DNA of 64,000 nucleotides from Sphingobium sp. TKS (GTDB taxonomy: Bacteria > Pseudomonadota > Alphaproteobacteria > Sphingomonadales > Sphingomonadaceae), in contig NZ_CP005083.1 in NCBI RefSeq assembly GCF_001563265.1, positions 375,001 through 439,000 on the forward strand. Direction: 5' to 3'. Position numbers and translations under genes: made by a program. Every line of letters starts with the position of its first letter. Within the stretch, counting starts at the first letter, position 1. Of this stretch, positions 25,634-33,561 are shown one piece after another. Under the pieces are notes generated by a model. The model was not told the DNA's origin. It saw nothing but the letters and a program-made list of their open reading frames with translations, and did no database searches.

Positions 25634-26083
25634 TCAGGCGTGGCGGCTGATATTCGCGCCGTGGTCGCCTTGCATCATCTGCATGGCGCTCTGTAGCATC
25701 GCCAGGGTCATGGCGTCGTTTCGGGATTGGGCGCCTGCAATGCCGTCCCGCGCGAGCTGCACGAAGTTGACCCGTTCCCAATCATCGAGCGCGATCGGTG
25801 CGCCCTGCCCTGTCCCAACGGGTATCTTCACCGTCATTCCGAGAAACGCCGAGCTGTCATCCAGCGACATTTCGCCTCTTTTGATCTTGCCGTTCATCCA
25901 GTCGAACAGCTCCTGGCGCGTCATGCTGGTGAAATCAGGCGGCGCGGCGCTGCCTGGCCCGGTTTGAGCGGTGCTTGCCGGCGCGGTGGAGAGAGCCGCC
26001 GAGAATGAGGACGAGCTGGTGCGATCGGCCGATGATGGACGCTGACTCGCGGCCAGATAGTTGTTCGCTGTTTCAATTCGCAC
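25634..26083 (-). CDS. Conserved-looking protein, unknown function
   Basis: A 149-aa protein starting at GTG 26083 (MRIETANNYLAASQRPSS) and convergent with the recombinase. The N-terminal 50 residues are Ser/Ala-rich and probably disordered. The C-terminal part (LFDWMNGKIKRGEMSLDDSS, AFLGMTVKIPVG, RVNFVQLARDGIAGA) is well ordered and reads like a conserved domain seen in hypothetical proteins of alphaproteobacteria. No signal peptide or membrane span is present. Function unknown. Confidence 0.6.
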   Translation of the reverse strand: MRIETANNYLAASQRPSSADRTSSSSFSAALSTAPASTAQTGPGSAAPPDFTSMTRQELFDWMNGKIKRGEMSLDDSSAFLGMTVKIPVGTGQGAPIALDDWERVNFVQLARDGIAGAQSRNDAMTLAMLQSAMQMMQGDHGANISRHA

Positions 26084-26287
26084 GAGAACGCCCTTTCCGC
26101 CAAGCCAATCGCGGACGATTGCAGGACATGGTTAATTTCAGGTGAAACGGCGTGGGATTTGAGCCGGCGAGAGACCGGACCTTAAGTATCGCCCCGCGCG
26201 GTCGCATTGTTCACGGGTAGACTATTTTCGCCGGGGGCCTTGAAGTGACGACGATCGGTGCAGCTACCAGCGCGATGCCCTATATAA

Positions 26288-26650
26288 AATCGCGCCGCCC
26301 AGATTGAATTATCGGTCAAGGCATCAAATGGACGCTTCACCGCTGAGGAAGTTACCGCAAGGCTTGAGGCGCGCGACGTCAGACAGCTTCGCCACGCGCA
26401 GAGCTATGAAAACCTCCTTGATGGCAAGGGGACGTATTTCGGCCACTCCGTTGGCAATAAGACCGTTTGGAAGCCGGAACTGGCGGCGCAGCAGATCAAC
26501 GCTGCCCGCGCCGCTCGCGTAAAGCCTTATCTGCACATGTCCGGCCCCGTCAGCATCGAGGCGCTGAACGTCGATTCCGCCGTCAGAGCGCAGGGGATGA
26601 TGAGGCAGCGCGCGGGGATCCAGATGTTCGGCCTAGAGCAAACGGTACGT
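26288..26650 (+). pseudogene. Probable gene remnant lacking start and C-terminus
   Basis: Directly after a stop at 26285 an open frame gives a protein-like sequence with no start codon: FTAEEVTARLEARDVRQLRH, YENLLDGKGTYFGHSVGNKT and KPYLHMSGPVSIEALNVDSA. It loses protein character at about 26650 and then runs antisense into the TonB receptor gene. Its amino-acid balance is normal for coding sequence, unlike the other frames. I infer a fragment of an unrecognised gene truncated at both ends. Confidence 0.35.
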
Positions 26651-26703
26651 CTGCCGTGTACCACGACCGGTTGTCGATCTATGGCATTACTCATGCCGCA
26701 AAA

Positions 26704-28995
26704 TCACCACCGCGCCTCGAGCGCGATCCCCAGCACGCGCGGGTTTCCAAGGACCGCACGCGGTAGCCCGTCGAGGCGATAGTGATAATATCGATCGTCG
26801 AAAAGGTTGCTGGCAAAAGCGGACATCGTCCAGTGCCCTGTCTCATAGGCGACCCGCGCGTTCACCAGCGTGCGTCCGCTGGCCCGCGATGCGCTTTGTG
26901 GTAGGCGAACCTCGGTAAAAACCGCTGAACGATGGCTGGCGTTCAAGTTAATGGCCACTCGATCGACGGGACGAATGTTGACGCCGCCGGCGAGCGTCCA
27001 GCGCGGAGCATGAGCGAATTCAAGGCCGTCATAGTCCGTCACGCTGCCGACCGTCGTGGCAAATTCATCGAACCTCGTGCGCGAGTAGCCCACCGAGGCG
27101 TACCAGTCGAAAGCGCCGCTGGGGCTGTGCGTCGCCTCGATCTCGAACCCATAGAGATGGGACGAGCCGGCATTGACGATATGCGTGTCGTATATGCTCA
27201 TGCCGAAGTTCGCTGAAACCTGCTGATCCTTCCAGTCGACATAGAAGGCGTTGGCATTCAATGTCAGCCGCCCATCGAGCCACGCGGAACGCAGCGACAG
27301 CTCGTAGTTCCAGGTGAATTCAGGATCGTAGGAAAAGGTCGCCGAACGCGCGATATTGCCGCTCGAGCCGCCTGACCGATAGCCTCGTTGGACCGTGAAA
27401 CCAGTCTTGAGGTTCGGCGTCCAGGCCATTTGGATCCCCGCCTTCGGCAAGAACGCATCGAAGGTCCGATCGGTAGCGGCGGCCGAACCGCTCGCTTGGG
27501 CTACGATGCCGGCAACGCCCTGGTTGATTGCAACCACCGCGCGGTACAGCGGCGACCCGGTGGAGCCGAAAGCCCTCGGATCAGGATAGGCCCCCGCGAA
27601 CCGCGCGGTCTGATCGATGCCCAAGCTGTTCGTTTCGTGGTCGTAGCGAAACCCCACGGTGAACATGAGCCTCTCGGTCAGCCTGAATTGAACATCGCCG
27701 AACAGGGCATAAGATCGCACGTGACCAGAGGCATCCGCTGAGAAATCGACCGGAATCGCTGCCAGCGCCCGGCTGTAGAGTCCGGCAACCAACTGCGCAG
27801 TCGGCGCGTCGATGCCACTGCTTCGCAGCAATGCGCTTATCGTGTCGACCGGCGTCGGAACGCTGTCATCGCTCGCCGTCGCGCTTCGGTTCCTTCGATC
27901 GTAGAAGAATGCCCCCATCAATCCGCTGAGGCGATCCCCCTCATAGTTCAGCCGGAGTTCCTGGGAGAACGTCCGATAGCGATTCTGCTGGTCGTAGGCG
28001 CCCCCATCGGCGGCCGTCATGTCGTTGTCGGAGCGATTGAACTCGCTAATCTCATTGAAGGCCGTGATCGCCGTCAGGGAGAGACCTGCGCCCAAATCGA
28101 AGCGCAGATCCGCGGTCGCGATATCGGTGCTCGCCTCACTGTCGTTAGGACTGTCGGAGAAGTTCCACCGACGGTCGAAAAAGTCGGGCACAGACGTATC
28201 GGTGAAGCTGAACGAATAGCCGCTGTAGCGGTCATAGCGCGTGTAGCCGAACCGCGCCTCGAAGCCCGGAACGGCCGTCGGCGTCCACAAGAGCTTTGCT
28301 CGGACCTGGGTCGTATCAAGAGGATTCTCGTGCGCGCGCCGTGTCGGATTCCAGGTAAATCCGTCGGCGTCTCGCTTTTCCACGCTGACGCGGAATGCGA
28401 GCTCTCCGGATACGATCGGACCGCCCAGCGCGGCGGCGAACTGCGTCTCATCGGCGTCCGTTATCATGGCGCGAGCGCGCAGCTCCCATTCCATTGTCGG
28501 TTCGGCTGTCCGCATGATGACCGCCCCGGCCAGGGCGTTCAGCCCTAGCAAGGTCGACTGTGGGCCTCGCATAATCTCGACCTGGCGGACGTCCCACATA
28601 TCCGCCGGCGACGCATGAACCATGGCGGCCGGCACGGCAGCTCCATCGACAAATATCGTGGCGAGAGCTGCCCCCTCGCCGCCCATGATCCCGCGGTCGG
28701 CGATGCCTCGGATAGTGAACCCGCCGGCGCTGAACGTCTCCGTCACATTCGCCGTGCGCGCGTACACCTCCTGGAGTGATAACAGATTCTCCTCCTCGAT
28801 GCGCCGAGCGGTGGTCACGGCCACGCTGCTGGGCGTGTCCTGCAGGGATCTCCGTGCTTTCTCCCCTGTCACGATGATTTCGGAGTAGGTGCCGACATGG
28901 CGCTCCTGCGCACGCGCAAAGCCACTCCAAGACAGAGCGGCCAGACCCACCACTCCCCACAACAAACAACGCACCACGATGGCCCCCCAAAGCAA
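26704..28995 (-). CDS. TonB-dependent outer-membrane receptor
   Basis: The 763-aa product has a signal peptide (CLLWGVVGLAALSWSGFARA), a TonB-box-like segment (YSEIIVTGEKARR), a plug domain (about residues 45-170, with FTIRGIADRGIMGGEGAALA and QVEIMRGPQSTLLGLNALAG) and a 22-strand-type barrel ending in an aromatic residue (VLGIALEARW). It would import an unknown large substrate using TonB energy; the plug and YSEIIVTG features resemble the FecA/IroN-like receptors abundant in sphingomonads. The start is TTG 28995 with GTG alternatives nearby. No substrate genes flank it. Confidence 0.9.
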   Translation of the reverse strand: MLWGAIVVRCLLWGVVGLAALSWSGFARAQERHVGTYSEIIVTGEKARRSLQDTPSSVAVTTARRIEEENLLSLQEVYARTANVTETFSAGGFTIRGIADRGIMGGEGAALATIFVDGAAVPAAMVHASPADMWDVRQVEIMRGPQSTLLGLNALAGAVIMRTAEPTMEWELRARAMITDADETQFAAALGGPIVSGELAFRVSVEKRDADGFTWNPTRRAHENPLDTTQVRAKLLWTPTAVPGFEARFGYTRYDRYSGYSFSFTDTSVPDFFDRRWNFSDSPNDSEASTDIATADLRFDLGAGLSLTAITAFNEISEFNRSDNDMTAADGGAYDQQNRYRTFSQELRLNYEGDRLSGLMGAFFYDRRNRSATASDDSVPTPVDTISALLRSSGIDAPTAQLVAGLYSRALAAIPVDFSADASGHVRSYALFGDVQFRLTERLMFTVGFRYDHETNSLGIDQTARFAGAYPDPRAFGSTGSPLYRAVVAINQGVAGIVAQASGSAAATDRTFDAFLPKAGIQMAWTPNLKTGFTVQRGYRSGGSSGNIARSATFSYDPEFTWNYELSLRSAWLDGRLTLNANAFYVDWKDQQVSANFGMSIYDTHIVNAGSSHLYGFEIEATHSPSGAFDWYASVGYSRTRFDEFATTVGSVTDYDGLEFAHAPRWTLAGGVNIRPVDRVAINLNASHRSAVFTEVRLPQSASRASGRTLVNARVAYETGHWTMSAFASNLFDDRYYHYRLDGLPRAVLGNPRVLGIALEARW

Positions 28996-29560
28996 ATCCT
29001 TCGCCAGTAGATAAAGGCGTCGCCCGCTTGCAACAGGATTGATGAAAGGTTCGGCGATTGCCCGCGCGACCTGTGTTTCAGCCCGTGCAATCCGTGACTT
29101 TTTGCGGTGACGGCGAGACCAGACCCGCTTTGGGGAGCGTAGCTGGAGAGGCTACAGCAAATCTTGTTCGCAACTTGACTATCGTCAATGATGCGAACCG
29201 GGACGGTCGCATTGCCCGAGAATTCGAAGGGGGGAATCTTGAATAGTCGACCCATAGCCTTTGCGGCGGGAAGAAATAGCCGATGAATGGCCGACAAAAG
29301 GTCTTTCCGCCTGTGCATCGGGGGAGCCGCTTGTCAGGCCTCACCGCCGATGGCGCGTTCTCGGTCTCTTGCGCACCCGCACGAGCCATCATGGCTTTGC
29401 TCACATGCCAAGGGGTGGCGATCAGGAGCAAAATCGGATTACGTCGCCGCCATGTCTTGTCGAACGCATCCTTCCGGACGGGCCTGCCCGAAGCCGTCAG
29501 CGGGACCGCGCAGCCTCGCGCCACCCCTATGATCGCTCCTCGGCGAGAACGAAGACGGTG
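28996..29560. promoter_or_regulatory. Intergenic region between the TonB receptor and the LuxR-type gene
   Basis: A 565-bp divergent gap. Several short ORFs are present but none has coding character, and no tRNA, riboswitch or repeat was recognised. It presumably holds promoters for the receptor (leftward) and the regulator (rightward). Confidence 0.4.
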
Positions 29561-30088
29561 ATGTCGATGACGATGCACGAAGATGACGACCTGGCACGCT
29601 GGCTGCGCCTGACCGAAAAGCAGCGCGCCTGTCTCGACCTGCTCATCGAGCGTAAGACCTCGAAAGAGATCGCTCGGATCCTCGGAATTTCCAAGCCGAC
29701 CGTGGACCAGCGCATCACCGCTGCCCGGATCATCCTCGGCGCGGCCAATCGCGACGAGGCAGCTCTCATCTACGCGCGTCTCAAACAGCTATATGACCGG
29801 ATCACATATGACTCGGTGCAGGTTCCCTCGCCGCCGACGCTGGTGCCATCCGACTTTCCGGACGGCGATCCCGAACCGGTCCTGAAGCTGAGCGACAGTG
29901 CGGCGCCCACCTTCGGCGCCGGCCAGGGATCGAGGGACTTCTTCCTGCCGTTCCGGGACGGATGGAGACACGATCACAGCATTCAGGCGCGCGTCATGAT
30001 CATGGTGGGAATTCTCGTCGCCTTGGTCATCGTCGTTTTCCTGGGGCTCGGCATCGCGGAAGCGCTGACGCGGCTCGTCTCCAACTGA
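29561..30088 (+). CDS. LuxR-type HTH protein with C-terminal membrane anchor
   Basis: A 175-aa protein from ATG 29561 (GTG 29558 is equally possible). Residues about 10-65 form a LuxR/GerE-type helix-turn-helix: LTEKQRACLDLLIERKTSKE then IARILGISKPTVDQRITAAR. A Pro-rich linker is followed by a single C-terminal membrane span (VMIMVGILVALVIVVFLGLG). An N-terminal DNA-binding domain with a C-terminal anchor suggests a membrane-tethered regulator. It is the first of three co-directional genes (29561, 30151, 30522). Confidence 0.75.
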   Translation: MSMTMHEDDDLARWLRLTEKQRACLDLLIERKTSKEIARILGISKPTVDQRITAARIILGAANRDEAALIYARLKQLYDRITYDSVQVPSPPTLVPSDFPDGDPEPVLKLSDSAAPTFGAGQGSRDFFLPFRDGWRHDHSIQARVMIMVGILVALVIVVFLGLGIAEALTRLVSN

Positions 30089-30150
30089 ACCTGTTCAACT
30101 TGACCCACGGTTCGCCGGCGCGCGGGTGCGCGCCCGGCAAAGGAGAACTT

Positions 30151-30480
30151 ATGCCTCAATCCATACCTCTGATGGCCGCCCGCCTGCAGCGCGACGTGCC
30201 GACTGCTGAATCCAAGGTCGACGACGCCATCATCGCCCTGTCGTCGCTGATGACGAGCATGGTGACCGCGCGGCGCGAAAGCGGTGCGCCCGCGAAGACC
30301 GGCCAGGCGACCATCCTGCGCCTCGCCAAGGCGCAGATGTCGCTTGTCGATGTGAGCAGCGACGTCCTGCGGATCCATGGCGACCTGCTCGAAATCGGCA
30401 AGGAAATGGGCAGTTACGATCTGCGCGATTGCCCCTCCGGCTCGGCGGAAACGACCCCGCATCTCGCGGCCGTAGCCTGA
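30151..30480 (+). CDS. Small protein, unknown function
   Basis: A 109-aa soluble protein from ATG 30151 with AGGAG 7 nt upstream. It is helical, with a central region (DDAIIALSSLMTSMVTARRE and ILRLAKAQMSLVDVSSDVLR) suggestive of a coiled coil or four-helix bundle. No family was recognised. It lies 62 bp downstream of the LuxR-type gene and 41 bp upstream of the membrane protein, so probably in one operon. Confidence 0.6.
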   Translation: MPQSIPLMAARLQRDVPTAESKVDDAIIALSSLMTSMVTARRESGAPAKTGQATILRLAKAQMSLVDVSSDVLRIHGDLLEIGKEMGSYDLRDCPSGSAETTPHLAAVA

Positions 30481-30521
30481 CGGCGATTGACCGGGAGCGA
30501 CTGGCATGAAAAGCGGGAACG

Positions 30522-30995
30522 ATGCGCATAGCAATCTTCATCGCCCTTCTGTTGGTGGCTCTCGGCTACGCCGCCTGGCGGGGCGGTGCTCCGGAGCGGG
30601 TCATGGTGGGGATTGCCATCCTGATGGTCCTGCTCGATCGCCTGCTGGTCTCGACAGGTCAGGTGGAATATCATTCGGTCGACCTGGGTTACCTGGTGAT
30701 CGACCTGATTGGTTCGGCGGCGACCATCGCCTTGGCGCTTCTGGCGCATCGCTTCTGGCCCATGATCGTTGCCGTCCTCCATGTCCTGCCGCTGCTGGCG
30801 CACATCAGCCGGGCGCTCGACGTCTCGATGAACCCGATTGCCTATCTCACGATGCAGGTCGCTTCGTCCTGGCTGCTCCCGCCCCTTCTCATCCTCGCAA
30901 CCTGGCGGCACCAGCAGCGCTTGCGGCGCAGCGGCAGCGATCCGTCCTGGCACGTTTTCTGGCGTCCATCGAGCCGAATGACGGTGAGCGGCTAG
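30522..30995 (+). CDS. Multi-spanning small membrane protein, unknown function
   Basis: A 157-aa protein from ATG 30522. Four hydrophobic segments are visible (residues about 3-20, 26-42, 52-75 and 78-100, with a possible fifth near 110-128). The tail after LILATWRHQQRLRRS (GSDPSWHVFWRPSSRMTVSG) is translated from DNA that in another frame encodes the N-terminus of the following RadC-like protein, so the true C-terminus may be different. Function unknown. Confidence 0.6.
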   Translation: MRIAIFIALLLVALGYAAWRGGAPERVMVGIAILMVLLDRLLVSTGQVEYHSVDLGYLVIDLIGSAATIALALLAHRFWPMIVAVLHVLPLLAHISRALDVSMNPIAYLTMQVASSWLLPPLLILATWRHQQRLRRSGSDPSWHVFWRPSSRMTVSG

Positions 30996-31957
30996 CCGCC
31001 GCGCTGCTGCAGGAATTCCGCAGCATCGGACGGATCCTGGCCCAAACGCCAGAAGCGCTCGAGCGGGTTCTGGGTCACCACCCTTCGATCGCGGATATCC
31101 TGCTCGGCGCCCGGGACATGTTCCTTGAGGGTCTGCAGGCCGACCTGACAACGCAGCCGGTCGACCCTGCCTGCCCCAAGCTCGGCCAATATCTCATGGC
31201 CTCGATGGGATCGCTGCCGGACGAGGTGCTGCGCATCCTTTTCCTGGACGCTTCCTACCGCCTGATCGCGGACGAGCAATTGCACCATGGGTCCGTCCGG
31301 CAGCTCGAGCTTTATCCCAGAACGATCTTTCGGCGCGCGATCGAGCACGGCGCCACCGGACTCATTCTCGTCCACAATCACCCGAGCGGCGACGCGACCC
31401 CGAGCGAAAACGACATCGTCGCGACGCGCAGGCTTTCCGACCTTGGTCGATCGCTCGATATCGAGATCGTCGATCATATTGTCGTCACGGCGACCCACGC
31501 CCAGCGCGTCGCAGCGAGCGGGCGCATAGGATCTGATCGTGCGCCCGCCTGCGCCCATGTTCTGCGCGACAATCCCGGGTCGGGAGGCGGCGGACAACAG
31601 CAAAGTGCGTCAACCGCGCTCGCAAATGCGCGCCGAGCCTATAAGCGCCGCCAGTTCCGCCGAGAGCTGATCGGGTCGCCAAAGCTCTTCGGCGAACCGG
31701 CCTGGGACATGCTGATCGACCTCTTCATTCACGAAAGCGAGGGCAAGAAGGTGGCAACGAGCGCCCTTTGCCTCGCTTCGACCGCGCCTCCCAGCACTGC
31801 GCTGCGGCTGGTCAACAAGCTTTGCGAGGCAAAGCTGCTCGTGAAGATAGACGATCCCGACGATGGCAGGCGCCAGTTTGTCGAACTGACGCCCGACACG
31901 GCCGCGCGTCTCGAAAACTATTTTGGCGCGGATGAGGGAGGGATGCAGGAGGGTTGA
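30947..31957 (+). CDS. RadC-like JAB-domain protein fused to a winged helix; start unresolved
   Basis: The frame encodes an N-terminal helical domain (LLQEFRSIGRILAQTPEALE), a JAB/RadC domain with the metal-binding motif HNHPSGDATPSENDI, and a C-terminal winged-helix-like domain (LIDLFIHESEGKKVATSALC, TALRLVNKLCEAKLLVKIDD, DDGRRQFVELT). RadC-type JAB proteins are common on mobile elements; their role is unclear. The start is a problem: the frame has no ATG, GTG or TTG between the end of homology-like sequence and the internal ATG at 31118, so CTG 30947 is a placeholder. The upstream membrane gene may be joined to it by a frameshift. Confidence 0.75.
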   Translation: MARFLASIEPNDGERLAAALLQEFRSIGRILAQTPEALERVLGHHPSIADILLGARDMFLEGLQADLTTQPVDPACPKLGQYLMASMGSLPDEVLRILFLDASYRLIADEQLHHGSVRQLELYPRTIFRRAIEHGATGLILVHNHPSGDATPSENDIVATRRLSDLGRSLDIEIVDHIVVTATHAQRVAASGRIGSDRAPACAHVLRDNPGSGGGGQQQSASTALANARRAYKRRQFRRELIGSPKLFGEPAWDMLIDLFIHESEGKKVATSALCLASTAPPSTALRLVNKLCEAKLLVKIDDPDDGRRQFVELTPDTAARLENYFGADEGGMQEG

Positions 31958-32457
31958 GGCGCCGTCTGGAAATGGATTGGACGGGCGCAGCGTTGGGGGG
32001 AGGAGAATCCCGGAGAGGTTCACGATCGCATTGCCGCCGGCTCGCGACGTTAAATTGCTGTTAACCATCCTGTCCTATTTCGAGGCAAGGGGGCCAGCGG
32101 CAGGTCGCGGTGTGGGGGTAACGCGACCTGCCAATCAGGCAATGACATCAGGGACTGATCATTCGAAGCGCCGGGCGCACTTCGGGCCTACCGCACCGGG
32201 CTGAATCATCTCGCGCGGCGCACCGATCGCCAAACCAGGTCCGGGCGAGCGGTCGGCAGGCAAATGGCGAATGGCGCTACGAACCAGCATTAGCCGGCGG
32301 ACAGGATAAAGCGCCGCTTCAAAGCGACCTGGCCTCGGTTGCAATCGATTATTGGACTGTTCGCCGTATCATTTTCACCGATGGACGCGCTTAATTCGAG
32401 CAGATAACAGGTCCCGCCGCGATCATTACGGATGCGGCGGTAAGCAGGAGCAGGGCT
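31958..32457. other. Non-coding stretch with a strong hairpin
   Basis: No gene is supported in these 500 bp. The main structure is a perfect 11-bp inverted repeat, GGCAGGTCGCG (32099-32109) and CGCGACCTGCC (32122-32132), with a 12-nt loop. It lacks a U-tract, so it is not a standard terminator. The right end should hold the promoter of the MucR-type gene. Confidence 0.5.
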
Positions 32458-32910
32458 GTGAGCGAGGAAGCGGGGCGCAACGAGAATCTCATTACTTTGA
32501 CGGCTGACATCGTTGCGGCGCATGTGACGAACAACAAGGTCGAAGTCGGCGATATTCCTCGGCTGATCGGATCGGTTTACGACGCTCTCGCCAGCGTCGG
32601 CCAGCCCGGCAAGCCTGAGCAACAGGCCCCAGTCCCCGCGGTTTCGATCCGCGCTTCGATAAAGCCGGATTACATCGTCTGTCTGGAGGACGGCAAGAAG
32701 CTCAAAATGCTGAAACGCCACCTGATGACCCACTATCAGATGACCCCTGACCAGTACCGGGCGAAGTGGGGGCTGCCTGCCGACTATCCCATGGTCGCGC
32801 CAAATTATGCCGAGCAGCGCCGCGAGCTCGCGAAGAAGATCGGCCTCGGCCGGCAACCGACCGTCCGCCGCGGCCGCGGCAAGCGCAAGAAGCTCTCCAT
32901 CGCTACATGA
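32458..32910 (+). CDS. MucR/Ros-family transcriptional regulator
   Basis: A 150-aa protein from GTG 32458, with GCAGGAG about 8 nt upstream. The Ros/MucR layout is complete: an N-terminal helical dimerisation or oligomerisation part, then the single prokaryotic zinc finger (IVCLEDGKKLKMLKRHLMTH, ligands Cys, His and His with the fourth ligand typically Asp/Cys), the extension MTPDQYRAKWGLPADYPMVA, and a basic C-terminus (RGRGKRKKLS). These proteins bind AT-rich DNA and act as global or plasmid gene silencers. Its stop overlaps the next gene as ATGA. Confidence 0.92.
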   Translation: MSEEAGRNENLITLTADIVAAHVTNNKVEVGDIPRLIGSVYDALASVGQPGKPEQQAPVPAVSIRASIKPDYIVCLEDGKKLKMLKRHLMTHYQMTPDQYRAKWGLPADYPMVAPNYAEQRRELAKKIGLGRQPTVRRGRGKRKKLSIAT

Positions 32911-33335
32911 GTATCGTGGCCGCAGGGCTGATATTCCTCTGCACGCCCACCCTTGTCGCCGATGGCGATGGCCCGGTCTGGTGTGCCGAGGGTCCACGCA
33001 TCCGCATCGCGGGCATCGCCGCGCGCGAACTGGATGGTACTTGCCGTCGCGGCCATCCCTGTCCCCGCGCTGGACCGATCGCGGCGCGCAATGCATTGGT
33101 GGAGCTGCTTGGCGGCTCGCGCGGTGAGGTTCGGATCGCCAACGCAGGCATCAGCCATATCCGCGTCCGCGCAGCGCCAATGCGCTGTCTCTCGACCGGT
33201 CCGGCGGGCGGCGCCAGAACCGGTGCCTTCTGCACTCTTGCCGATGGCCGCAACCTCAGCTGCGCGATGCTTGCGACCGGCACCGTCGCGCGCTGGGAGC
33301 GCTACTGGCGTTCCGACCAGCGTTGCCGGCCCTGA
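32907..33335 (+). CDS. Thermonuclease-like (SNase-fold) secreted or membrane protein
   Basis: A 142-aa protein from ATG 32907, overlapping the MucR-type stop. A short hydrophobic N-terminus (MSIVAAGLIFLCTPTLVADG) looks like a signal peptide. The rest resembles the staphylococcal nuclease fold: DGDGPVWCAEGPRIRIAGIA, then ARELDGTC, with cysteines added and a short C-terminal half. Key Arg/Glu catalytic residues cannot all be placed, so nuclease activity is uncertain. Translational coupling with a MucR regulator is consistent with a conserved sphingomonad plasmid pair, which is an inference. Confidence 0.65.
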   Translation: MSIVAAGLIFLCTPTLVADGDGPVWCAEGPRIRIAGIAARELDGTCRRGHPCPRAGPIAARNALVELLGGSRGEVRIANAGISHIRVRAAPMRCLSTGPAGGARTGAFCTLADGRNLSCAMLATGTVARWERYWRSDQRCRP

Positions 33336-33492
33336 CAACGCCAGATCTCCTGAGCAATATTTACATCGTGGCCGGATATGTACCTACCGGTGGAGTAATA
33401 AATTCTGGAATAAAGTGTCGGTTTGTTTCCAACAGCCCCGGGGGGTCGAAAGGATCAAGAGTCTTGTTCTCGCGAGTATGAATTCCTTTACT

Positions 33493-33538
33493 GAGGGCAT
33501 CGCGTGGAAGGTACGCCAGACAACGCTAAGCGAGAACA
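33493..33538 (+). repeat. Left terminal inverted repeat of the Tn3-family transposon
   Basis: Starts GAGGGCATCGCGTGGAAGG and continues GTACGCCAGACAACGCTAAG. It matches the reverse complement of 38628-38673 with only scattered mismatches. Confidence 0.85.
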
Positions 33539-33561
33539 TTTCAAGAACCGCATGATGGCCG

